Below are positions 1 to 9,840 of a stretch of 64,000 nt of DNA, in pieces. This stretch comes from Ascoidea asiatica (lineage: Eukaryota; Ascomycota; Saccharomycetes; Ascoideales; Ascoideaceae), in the NCBI GenBank assembly GCA_001600695.1, contig BCKQ01000003.1, positions 1,116,001 to 1,180,000 of the forward strand, written 5' to 3'. The notes beneath the pieces were generated by a model. It saw only the letters and a program-made list of their open reading frames with translations. It did not search any database and was not told where the DNA came from. A program made the position numbers and the translations under genes. Each line of letters opens with the position of its first letter. Positions within the stretch are counted from its first letter, which is position 1.

Positions 1-411
1 AGCCACACTTTCCTCGTATCACTCGGCTAATAATTGCACTCTCGTAAAGGAACGAAAGAATGCCACAGTACGCCATGTTGTGCCACAATTTGCTAACAAC
101 TTTTCGTTTATTCGTTTCATTACCTCGGGTTATACACAAAATACAATTTTGTTTGAAGCAATGCACGTGGCACTTGGTCTTGTATTTCGAACCGGATCTG
201 AGTGCAAAAAAAATAGATATAATTACGTAAGCTCTTATGTCAGCTCTAAACCATATTTTAGAAATAATTTAAAAGGAGGCAATATATGAAATACATCATT
301 TTATCACAATTTAAAACAACAACAACAACAACAATAACAACAAAAACTAGGAATTGGTAATTGTTATTCTAAGTTAAGTTAACTTTAAATTAATGAATAC
401 TGTTTTAAATA
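1..411. other. Gene-free left edge, GC-richer segment
   Basis: The first 290 bases are less AT-rich than the flanking genes and contain several TGCCAC/GTGCCAC words. A 69-codon frame at 80-289 has no recognisable features. Bases 300-411 are a (CAA)n/AT-rich promoter stretch before the hydrolase gene. I see no RNA gene here: the TTCGAAC word near 185 is not flanked by tRNA-like stems. Confidence 0.4.
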
Positions 412-1809
412 ATGGATGAAATATCAAATGATACACTCAATTACAATTCAATTTCTTCAAATACAATTTTAAAGATTTTAAAATTTCAAGATTTATTATC
501 AAGTTTAAATAAATTTAATTTTTTGAAAAAATTTAAAAATTCAATTGATTTTGAAAAGTTAATTTATAAAGAAATTCCAATTGATTCTAAATTAATTTCA
601 AATCATTCAAATATTGAATTAATTAAATTTTATTCAAATGATTTCAACAATTCTATTGAAAATGAAAATGAAAATGAAAATGAACTAAATAATAATGAAA
701 TTTATTTAAATTGTTTAAGAATTAAAAATAAAAACAATATTAAAAAAAATGATTATACAAATCCCTTAATAATTTTAATTCCAGGTTTAGGTGGTCAATT
801 AGTTCAGTTTCAAAATATTATTCAAGATTTATTAAATTTTAAATCAATTAATAATAATCAATTCTTTGATATTTTTGGAATTGATTTACCTGGTTTTGGA
901 TATTCAAAAATTAAAAAAAATAATGGTAAATTATTTAAAAAAATAAATGAAAATGATTTAAAAAATTTAAAAAATTCAATATTTAAATTAATTAAAAATA
1001 ATAATAATTCAATTACAATTAATTCAATTTCAAAAATTTTATATTCAATAATAATAAATAAAAATGATTCATTTTTTAAATTTAGAAAAAAAATTATTTT
1101 AATTTCACATTCTCTAGGTACTCATATTTCTTTTAATTTAATAAATCTTTTTAATAAAAATATTATTAATAATAATCAAGAAATAAAAATTTCAATTGAT
1201 TCATTGATTTTATTATCACCTCCTTCAATATCCAATAATTTTAATTCTCAAATAAATGATTTAAATTCAAATAAATTTATAAATAATGTAAAAAATTTTT
1301 CAATTTCATTAATTTTTAAAATCTTTAATTATTATCCAAAATTATTTGATATTATAAGAAAATTTGATAGAATTAATGGATTAAATTCAATTTCTATCAA
1401 TAGATCCATATTTAATAAAACCATTATTATTAATAAAATTAATCAATATAGATTAAATATTGATGTTGATAGTTATATTTGGTTAAAATATTTTAATGGT
1501 ATAAAATTTAATAAAAATCGAAAAGATTTGAATTTACATTTAAATTCAATATTATTAAATTATTTAAAATTGAATAAAAATATTAAAAATTTGAATATTT
1601 TAATAATTTCTGGTAAAAATGATAAAATAACTCCTTTTAATGAATCTTCATTAAGTATTTTCAATATTCTCAATAACAATAATAGTCCAAATAATTTAAA
1701 AGATTCTAAACTAAATATTTCTTTAGCTCCAATTGAAAATTGCGGACATTCTTTATTTCTTGATCAACCAATAGAATTATCAAATAGAATTTTGAAATTT
1801 TTAGAATAA
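412..1809 (+). CDS. Alpha/beta-hydrolase fold protein (lipase/esterase-like)
   Basis: This 465-residue protein has a complete alpha/beta-hydrolase signature. The oxyanion-hole strand reads IPGLGG at 123-128, followed by DLPGFGYS at 158-165. The nucleophile elbow is SHSLG with the likely catalytic Ser234. Further along, SGKND places the acid at Asp404 and NCGHSLFLDQP places the catalytic His at 446. The elbow has Ser rather than Gly in its first position, which is common in the family. An Asn-Glu repeat (about 83-91) and Asn/Lys-rich loops enlarge it beyond a typical fold. I see no signal peptide, membrane segment or peroxisomal C-terminal tripeptide. The substrate is unknown; lipase, acyltransferase or thioesterase activity are all possible. 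The start is the only ATG before the fold; the neighbouring 3' region is gene-free for 4.5 kb. Confidence 0.85.
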   Translation: MDEISNDTLNYNSISSNTILKILKFQDLLSSLNKFNFLKKFKNSIDFEKLIYKEIPIDSKLISNHSNIELIKFYSNDFNNSIENENENENELNNNEIYLNCLRIKNKNNIKKNDYTNPLIILIPGLGGQLVQFQNIIQDLLNFKSINNNQFFDIFGIDLPGFGYSKIKKNNGKLFKKINENDLKNLKNSIFKLIKNNNNSITINSISKILYSIIINKNDSFFKFRKKIILISHSLGTHISFNLINLFNKNIINNNQEIKISIDSLILLSPPSISNNFNSQINDLNSNKFINNVKNFSISLIFKIFNYYPKLFDIIRKFDRINGLNSISINRSIFNKTIIINKINQYRLNIDVDSYIWLKYFNGIKFNKNRKDLNLHLNSILLNYLKLNKNIKNLNILIISGKNDKITPFNESSLSIFNILNNNNSPNNLKDSKLNISLAPIENCGHSLFLDQPIELSNRILKFLE

Positions 1810-1950
1810 TGTAACTTTGATATTATTTATTATTTATTTACTATCCGATAAAGACCATTGGATATAAATCAATCATTATAACATGGTTCGAGAATAACTT
1901 TGATAAAATAATTGAATTTTATATGTTTATGCACAATTATTATATGGATT

Positions 1951-2010
1951 ATCAAAAATTATTAAGAATTATCAAAAATTATTAAGAATTATCAGCGATT
2001 ATTAAAGTGA
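1951..2010. repeat. 20-bp tandem repeat, three copies
   Basis: The unit ATCAAAAATTATTAAGAATT occurs twice exactly (1951-1970, 1971-1990). It is followed by a diverged third copy (1991-2010). It lies in non-coding DNA about 140 bp after the hydrolase stop. Confidence 0.85.
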
Positions 2011-2255
2011 AAAAAGAAATTAATTTTGTTATTTGGACCAATGAAATCATTCCGTTAGAAATAGAATGGTATTGATGTTTGAATATTATTCTATATAAGA
2101 GTAAATTTGAATTTAGAATGGAATTAGAGTTAAATTAAATCCAAGCTTTCGGTTCACAAAGTTGTAGAAGTAAATAAGTTTTCTTTTAACAAATGTTATC
2201 CTTGTATCGTTTCCTGGAATCGCAACTTTAACGCGGGTACAGGCACGGCAAACGG

Positions 2256-2270
2256 CTGCAAATCTTGCAG
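2256..2270. repeat. Short hairpin CTGCAA-ATC-TTGCAG
   Basis: Perfect 6-bp arms with a 3-base loop sit inside a GC-richer island in otherwise AT-rich intergenic DNA. Function unknown; at this arm length chance is possible. Confidence 0.4.
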
Positions 2271-3096
2271 TTTCAAAGTTAGGACATCAAGGTTGCAGGC
2301 TAAGTGTAAACTTAAAATGTTTTTGAGTTTATGAACAGATTGCATATTTTTAATTAACGTCGTCGACATTTGAGCTCGGCAATTAGTTAAGTTTGATTAT
2401 TACTCTGGTTCAATTGTAAAAAAGTATTCAAATTGAAATTTAAAATAAATTAATTAATGTAAAAGAGTCCTAAATATTCAATTTCATTATTAATTAAAAC
2501 ATTTTTGTTATTTTGGATTTGCGTTAAAACAGGGTGAACTTCTATTTATTTTTTTTTTTTATTTTCTTTTTATTTTTTTATTTTTCAAATTTGGCTTAAA
2601 GTTAATTTGAATTTTTATGCTGATCTGTTATAAGGTGTAAGTTTTATACTAGTTGGTTAGTTTAATTAAAAATTATATTTACCTTGGATGGAGGGCTCAA
2701 AGAATTGTTTTTTATTCAACTAATATTAATTCACGAATTTTTCTTCGGTCATTATCTTATTTCAATATGTCATAGAAAGTACTATTGATAAAAAAAAACT
2801 TAAATTAAAAAAAGTTTTCTAGATTTATTTCGGGGACTAAATAAAAAAAATGGCATATTTTTTATCAATGATGAATGGCTTTTTTCTTTTTCCTTTCACT
2901 TGGTATGAAAGTAGTATTGTTTTTCTGGTAAATTATTTTTAAATTTAACATCACAATGGAAATGTTAGGTTTAATATGAAATTTGATGTTTTATTAACAA
3001 TGGCAAAATTAACTCAATTACTAATCTCTTTTGATAAAATGTTAACAATCAATTTCAATAATAAATTTCAATAATCAATTTCAATAATCTATTAGT

Positions 3097-3160
3097 TGTT
3101 GTGAGACATAGATATGCTGCCTCCTGCATTTTTTAGTGGTTCAAGGAGCTTACCACAACA
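3097..3160 (+). other. Possible two-level stem-loop (structured RNA candidate)
   Basis: The outer arms TGTTGTG (3097-3103) and CACAACA (3154-3160) are perfectly complementary. Inside, CTCCTG (3121-3126) can pair with CAAGGAG (3142-3148) with one bulge. The element is GC-richer than its surroundings. There is no open frame across it. This is inference from base pairing seen by eye only. Confidence 0.2.
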
Positions 3161-3245
3161 TTTTCTGGGATGGAATTAATGTAAACTGACTTCGAATAGG
3201 TGTCGAGTAACGTTTTTTAGCGTACACTTGAATAATAATCAAATG

Positions 3246-3288
3246 AAAATAAAAATAAAAATAAAAATAAAAATAAAAATAAAAATAA
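3246..3288. repeat. AAAAAT microsatellite
   Basis: About seven tandem AAAAAT units in intergenic DNA. Confidence 0.9.
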
Positions 3289-5254
3289 CAATGGCAAAGA
3301 TACAACTAAATGAAATGAAATGAAGTGAATTGAAATTAATCAAAATGAAATATCAAATAGGTGGCAAAAAAAAAATATTTTTCTATTGTTTAATTTACAT
3401 TTCGTAAGTTCACGAATGAAAGGCAGGTATAAAGTCTCGTCGATGAACACATTATGCCATTCTCCCCTCTTTTAAGAGATGATTGTCAGTAATTGGATAA
3501 AATGAAATTCTGTGTAAATATAATGATATATATCTAACTACTTATATACCTCTTTATATTATATATTCAGGAATATAAATATATATAATGCAGAAAAACA
3601 TGGTGATACTTGTAAATTACTATATATTTATATAGTAGAAGTACTAAACAACAACCAATATAACTTTCATTATAACATATTTTCAATGCACAATTATTAA
3701 TTTAATCTTATTGGTACTGTCAAAGAAGAAATGTATACTGTAATACAAATACAATTCAACCATAAAAGTGATGTTTGTGTAGTATTTTCAATACTGTAGA
3801 TGTATATGTTATATTAACAATTACTATTCTTACTATTCGTAATTGAAACTCACTAAAAACATGGAAAATTTTGAAAAAAAGCCATGAATTTTGATTGAAA
3901 TTATACAATATGGAACTAAAATATTATTTTGAATTGGAAGAAATTGATTTTTTGTATATTGGAATAAAAAGAAGATTGACTAGCAATACTTTTACATTAG
4001 TTATAGTACTTGCATCACTATAAGTAAATACTTCTAACCACAAATTTAAAAGTCGCCTTGGAACTACTGCAAAATATTTCGAGAAAATGAGTTCTTTGCT
4101 TGTGAGAAAATTTTTAATTGGTGAAAAAGTTTTAGAATAACATTTCACTAAAAATTAGTCATATTCAATACGATACAATAAATCCTATTCTTCGTACAAA
4201 ACTAAATACAGTACACACAATATAAAATATAAAATATAAAATATAAAAAATATTTTCAATGAAATATCCGAAAAAGACATGTTAAATAATGTATGAAAAA
4301 TACTTACTTTAATATATAACCTTGAAAACAAATCATTAGTGTGCTGAAATGGCGAGAACTAAATAGAATGAAAAACAAAACTAAAGAGTCAAATTTCAGC
4401 TATTTAAAAGTAAAGTACCAATCAAACGAGTGAGCTCTTCATAAGACCAAAAGAATACTTTTTTCAATCTAAAAGATATTCAAATTTAGTTTTTAAAATA
4501 ATCTCCAATGGAGTGAATCCTTTTTTTCTACCCTTTAAACTTCTCTGGTTCTGGTTCTGAGTCTTAGACTAGTCAATCTTTTATAATGCCATTACTCAAG
4601 GTTGAAATTCTTGAGAAAAAAACCATTAGCACAAAAACAGAAGCATTATTATTTGCTATTTGGCAAGAAAGGTCTTTCACTACTTCACATAAATATTTTT
4701 ATTTAACTGGGAATCTTTTATATGTGCTTGTGCTCTGATAATATATTAATACTTACTCTTAATCTTATACCGACAGTGATATAACCTTCGGTATTTTTCA
4801 TGGATTTAGGTTTCCTGCCTAACAGCAGACGCTTAAAGAAGTAGAACCTAAAATCTTATTTGTTTTCAGCCTTAATCTGGAAAAGCTCCAACGTACCAAG
4901 ACCTTACAGAAATGAGCAGTAGTTAGAAGAAACGTAAAAGATGCGCTGGAAATACACCATTACCTCCAAGACCTGTTCACGTTTTTAACTTTCAAAAGCT
5001 TCACCATAAATTCGTACGTGTACCAAATTTCTCTGGTAATTAATAAGTGACTCCTGATGGTTAAGTTGGTATGTTTTTTTATTTTTTGAAATAGATAGAA
5101 GACTATCTAATATCAAAAAGAGACTCAGACATACTGTCTGCAGTCCTGCATCAGGATGCTGAGTCACACCCTAATTTGGTACTGCTTTACCTCCTCCACA
5201 GCGCGTCGATTGCAATTTCTGGGATTCTTTTGCGTTTGCCGTACTCGCAGTTAC

Positions 5255-5288
5255 AGTTGCGGTTGTAGCCACGGCTACAACCGCAACT
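5255..5288. repeat. Near-perfect palindrome, 16-bp arms, 2-base spacer
   Basis: AGTTGCGGTTGTAGCC (5255-5270) is followed by AC and then its exact reverse complement GGCTACAACCGCAACT (5273-5288). The arms are GC-richer than the region. The palindrome is about 1 kb upstream of the next gene. It could form a cruciform or an RNA hairpin, or be a symmetrical protein-binding site. Confidence 0.95.
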
Positions 5289-6287
5289 TCAGCCGCTACC
5301 ACAACCGCAACCACAACCACTCCCATTCTTTCTCAATTCGATAAAAAGAGAATAAACAGATAAAAAACAGATAAAAACAAACAATGAAATGAAAAAAAAA
5401 GTGGTATTGTTCCCGAATGGGTTTCTGCCGAGACTTTTTCAAATAAAATAATAAAAAGATAAAGGAATTTTTAAAATAAGAATCCAATCAGAGAAGAATA
5501 TAAGCAAATATACTATTAAATATATCAAAGTTTAAAAATTTTTATGGCTCTGGTTTGTTTGTCAGTCCTTGCTTTATCTTTTTTCTTTTTTTGGGTCCTT
5601 GGAGTCTGAGACTTTTTAGTTTGGATTCTATTTCACCTATAAATAATATCTGAGATTCTGTTGCTTGAGAATCACCACGTCTACTGCCTCTTATCTGTTA
5701 TCTTAAATATTGGATATAGAATATTGAATATTGAATATTGAATACTTTTTGATATCTGAAAATGTTTTTTGAAATAGCTCCGATTTTATTTGGCTCTATC
5801 TAGTTATTGGGCTTGGGTATTGAAATAAACTAAATGTAAACTGGACTATACGAAAATTAGGAACGTGGAAATATGAGAAAGGGAATTCCTTGAACAGTTG
5901 TAAATAATTCAATTGAATCTAATATTTTCTATTTAATTTTTGGTTCTTTTTTAGTAAATTCACTAAAACTACTGTAAATCATTTGATTTCTTGAAAGTAA
6001 AAGAATTCACTCTTTTCTTTTTTGTTAAATTTCTTAATTTTCTTAAGGAAAAAATTTAATATAAATTAAACATCTTTTTCATCATTTTGAGTTAAATTTT
6101 ATTTTTCATTTTTTTAGTTTTTATTTGAAATAAAAAAAAGAAAAAAACGAGAGTTGTAATAATTTTATTTTATTTAAAAATATAAATTGATTTTTTTTAC
6201 TTTGGCTCTTTCAATTGATATATAATAAAAAATAATTCAATAAGTAAATTAGTTATTCTTATACAGTAACAGTAAAGTTAAAAAGAT

Positions 6288-8231
6288 ATGAAGTCAACAA
6301 GAAGTGCAATGCAATTGAATAATATCCTAAATAAAGAAGAAGATTTAATTAATTCTTCTAAAACTTTTAATTTTATTCAACTAAATAGGAATACAATCTC
6401 TAATCACACTCTAAATGATAATAATCATAATAATAATAATAATAATAATGAAAACAATAATAATGATAAAAATTATTTGAAATTATCACTTGAACAAAAT
6501 ATTAATGATTCAAATTCTAATTCAAATTCAAATTCAAATTCAAATTCTCCTTTAAAAATCAATTTCGCTTCAAATAATAATATTTCTAAAAATTATACTC
6601 TTAATTCAATTTCACCAAAATCAACTTCATTTCCATTTTCAGTTTCATATTCATATTCAAAATTAAAATTAAATTCATTTTCAGACTCTTACTCTAATTT
6701 AAATTCTTACTCATATTCTAATTCTAATTCTAATTCTAATTTTAATCATAATTCTAATTCAAGTTCCATTTCCAATTCAAATCCAAATTCAAATCCAAAC
6801 CCAAATTTTGTATTAACTTCAAATCAATTCAATTATAATGATAATTATTCTTTAAGTTCTGATAATAATCATAATAAAAATCATACTTATTTACCTCCAC
6901 TTTTTCCAAAATCTAATATTATAATTCCGTGTAAAACTAATTTTGAATATAATAATGAATTAAATAATAATAATTTTAAAAGAAGAAATACTTTAGATGA
7001 AAATTTATTTACATCTTCAAATAATTTCATAAATTCTCCAATTATTGATCAACTGGTTTATTCTCCAACCGAATATCAAATAAATTCATTTTCTTTTAAT
7101 TCAAATGATAATCCTAATTCAAATGATGATAATCTTAAATTTAAAAATAATTTCAATCAAATTTCTTCAAGTCCAATAGAATTCCAAAACTCTAATTCAT
7201 TTAGTGAAAATAATAAAAGAACTAGAGATAAATTTGAATTTGAATTTGAATATAAGTATGAATATGATTATCAAAATCAAAATCAAAAGAAAGATCAAAA
7301 AGAAGAAGAATTTATTGATAAAAAATTTAAGTTGAATTCATTTAAATTAGAAAGTTTTAATAAATTTAATAATATGAGTATAAATAATGAATATCATAAT
7401 CAAAATCAAAAACAAAATTATCTTAAATTGGCAAAAAAAAGACATTATAAACCATATCAAACTGCAACTTCAATTCAAAAACGTACTGGTAGTAAAAGAC
7501 CACAAGGTAGACCTTTTACATCACATCTTCAAGCAAGATTTGTACTTCATAAAGATCTTAAAAGTTTATTTTCTTCATTAACTAAAAAACAACATACAAA
7601 ATATTCAAAAATTCAAAAATTTCAACTGGTTTCAAAAAATTTTAATATAAATTTTAATTCAAATATAAAATATACTGAATTTTCAAATTATTCAAATTTT
7701 TCAACAAAAATGAAACAATTAAAATTTGAAGAAAATAAAAATATTGAAAATAAAGGTAATTTTGAAAATGAAGAATGTTTTGAGAATGATATTCATAAAG
7801 AATTATTAAAAGTATTTGATATTAAAGATTTATCATTTGTAAAAGTAATAAGAGATTGTAATAGTAAGATTATAAAATTGGAAACATTTAGACCATTAGA
7901 AAATGATTTAAATATATATTTTGAAGATTTGTTAGATTGTAAGATAAATAAATTGAATTATAATTTAAAAATGAATGAAAAAAGTGAAAAAAGTGAAAAA
8001 TATGAAAAAAAAAATAATTTTTTATCTAAAAACAAAAATAAAATTTGTACAGCAGAATGGATTAAAAAAAATATAACATATCCAAGATATAAATCCAATA
8101 TGAAAATTCATATCTTAAAAGGAGTTTATGATGAAATTATTTATAATGATAATAGAATGTTGGAATGGGATATTTTAAATAATGACTTGAAAAGTTCCTA
8201 CAAAAATATTTACTTAGCTAAAGAATCTTAA
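6288..8231 (+). CDS. Asn/Ser-rich hypothetical protein with a conserved-looking basic core
   Basis: I do not recognise this 647-residue protein. The N-terminal 370 residues are low complexity: Asn runs, Ser-Asn repeats (about 75-90 and 140-175) and Glu/Tyr/Gln stretches, like prion-like regulatory proteins. A more structured segment starts at His386, with YQTATSIQKRTGSKRPQGRP; the SKRPQGRP part resembles an AT-hook and suggests a nuclear DNA-associated protein. A second ordered segment runs from Cys587 (CTAEWIKK) to the end, and contains Trp, Tyr and hydrophobic positions. No zinc finger, homeodomain or membrane segment is visible. The long upstream region (4.5 kb) fits a regulatory gene. The fungal SWIRM/Fun19-type proteins are one family to test, but I could not confirm that match. 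Confidence 0.6.
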   Translation: MKSTRSAMQLNNILNKEEDLINSSKTFNFIQLNRNTISNHTLNDNNHNNNNNNNENNNNDKNYLKLSLEQNINDSNSNSNSNSNSNSPLKINFASNNNISKNYTLNSISPKSTSFPFSVSYSYSKLKLNSFSDSYSNLNSYSYSNSNSNSNFNHNSNSSSISNSNPNSNPNPNFVLTSNQFNYNDNYSLSSDNNHNKNHTYLPPLFPKSNIIIPCKTNFEYNNELNNNNFKRRNTLDENLFTSSNNFINSPIIDQLVYSPTEYQINSFSFNSNDNPNSNDDNLKFKNNFNQISSSPIEFQNSNSFSENNKRTRDKFEFEFEYKYEYDYQNQNQKKDQKEEEFIDKKFKLNSFKLESFNKFNNMSINNEYHNQNQKQNYLKLAKKRHYKPYQTATSIQKRTGSKRPQGRPFTSHLQARFVLHKDLKSLFSSLTKKQHTKYSKIQKFQLVSKNFNINFNSNIKYTEFSNYSNFSTKMKQLKFEENKNIENKGNFENEECFENDIHKELLKVFDIKDLSFVKVIRDCNSKIIKLETFRPLENDLNIYFEDLLDCKINKLNYNLKMNEKSEKSEKYEKKNNFLSKNKNKICTAEWIKKNITYPRYKSNMKIHILKGVYDEIIYNDNRMLEWDILNNDLKSSYKNIYLAKES

Positions 8232-9840
8232 CATTTATTCCCATAATTTTTTTTTCATTTAATTTTCAAATATCAAAATTTTTTATATTACGTTTAGCTA
8301 ATGTTTTTTTCTCATACTTTTTTTTTTTACTCAAAATCACTATTTACTACTCATAACTTGCATTGACATTACTTATTATTTATTTACTTATTTATTTATT
8401 TCATTTCTTATATATCACCCAGTATATTATATTATAATACTTTATTCACTCAAAATGTTTTATAGTATAACTTTTTATATTTTAAAATCACTGAAAAATA
8501 ATGATTTTTGTAATAAATAAGGATTGTATAACATTTTTAAAGGAGATTATTTCAAAACATCTAACATTTCCTAATTTGAATATTAATTTGAATGAAATTT
8601 GACTGTTTTGACATCAACGTTAGATTTATTTGAACTGTTTAAGTTAACAAATTAAAAAGATTGAAACGTTAGTTCGATAAAGTTGGTACACAATAACATT
8701 AACGTTTTATATTAACGGTAAATTTTATCACATCACAAGGGACTTACGTTAACGCAAGTTAAAAGTCCAAACTGAACTTTTTAAGTTTAAAATTATTAAA
8801 CTAACACTAACGCAATTCACTGTACCTAGAGCATAAAAAAATCAAAGTTTACTTTACTTCAAAGCAGCATAGTGTACAATAATTTTAATACATCTGTAAT
8901 TGAATGTAACCATGTGTAAATAAGAAAGTTACCATAGTAACAATCTACCCTGGTACAATAGACAATAGAATGAAACGTTAAATGATTCGTAGGGTTGGAA
9001 ATTACTATAAAGAGAATTAATTAAAAAAAAATGGAGAACCTAAAAAGCAATTTATGAAAGAAATTAAGATACTAAAAAGGATTTCCCAAGCAACAAATAT
9101 GCGTAAGTGAAAACACAAAATCCATGGATAAAAATCAGGTTGAACGCCTGTATCAAGATAAGAAAGTTTGTTTTCTTCTTTTGTCTTTTTGTTTTGTGGT
9201 TCAAAAACAATTCTGGCGTAGTAAAACCAGCTAAATCCAGAGGAAACAAAACACAAACCCAGATATTCGAGAAAATAGCAGTTATTGCAGTCCTTTGTGG
9301 GTCAATTTGAAAGCAGCACTGTAGGCACAACAAAGGTGTTCAAATTGGTCGAGAAGGATTCCATTTTAGTTATGGCTACCAATTATAAGCAAAAATACCA
9401 ACAATAAGAAAATAACTGTCACTCTGATAGCAGCTCGGATAGCAGCTCGGATAGCAGCTCAGATAATTTTCTTGGGGCCCAGCCAAGCAGACATGGCAAC
9501 TGCAAAAAGTGGTGCCATAATCTCCACACGTTTCCAGCCTGGCGAGTGATGCTTCTTTCTCTTATATTTTCTTCTCTTTTTTTGTAGTGCGTCCTCGGTC
9601 GAAGCACGAAACAGTCCAGATACGAGTTGCCTCAAATACGAGCACACGAGCACACGAGCCACAGATGCAAATGCAAATGCAAATGCAATTGCAAATATGC
9701 CTGTTTTCCAAAAAAATAAATATTCATTTATCCGATCTCATGCTATATAATACGAATGAATACAAACATTAGTGTTGTAAAAAAAAATACCTTTAATATT
9801 TTAGTTAATCTCTTTGAAACAGAGAATACTTTTAGAATAT
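8232..9840. other. 1.6-kb gene-free region between convergent genes
   Basis: Both flanking genes end here, yet the gap is long for a convergent pair. It contains a cluster of AACGTTA/TTAACG words (8615-8815), a GC-richer island (about 9100-9680) with a 12-bp minisatellite, and a CTTGG/CCAAG inverted repeat (9471-9487). ATGCAAATGCAA-type repeats follow at about 9664-9695. The overlapping short frames on both strands have no recognisable protein features. Confidence 0.45.
9426..9465. repeat. 12-bp minisatellite GATAGCAGCTCG, 3.3 copies
   Basis: Two exact units (9426-9437, 9438-9449), one unit with a single change (9450-9461) and a partial unit. It lies in non-coding DNA. Confidence 0.9.

Larger units (their letters stand above)
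1810..6287. other. 4.5-kb gene-free region
   Basis: I find no credible coding region here; the short frames lack conserved motifs and good codon use. The stretch holds a 20-bp tandem repeat (1951-2010), a possible stem structure (3097-3160), an AAAAAT array (3246-3288), GC-richer islands (about 2200-2300 and 5130-5330) and a 16-bp-arm palindrome (5255-5288). A TGAGTCA (Gcn4-type) word sits at 5160-5166. It ends as the long upstream region of the Asn/Ser-rich gene at 6288. Unannotated ncRNA is possible but not shown. Confidence 0.5.

Noticed and set aside
170-205. Possible minus-strand tRNA B box (TTTCGAACC)
   Set aside because: The T-arm stem, A box and acceptor pairing are absent. Other TTCGA/TTCAA words in the window (1883, 3191, 8674, 36126) also fail the B-box consensus.
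5160-5166. TGAGTCA, a Gcn4 consensus
   Set aside because: It is more than 1 kb from the nearest start and single copies of a 7-mer are expected by chance in 64 kb.
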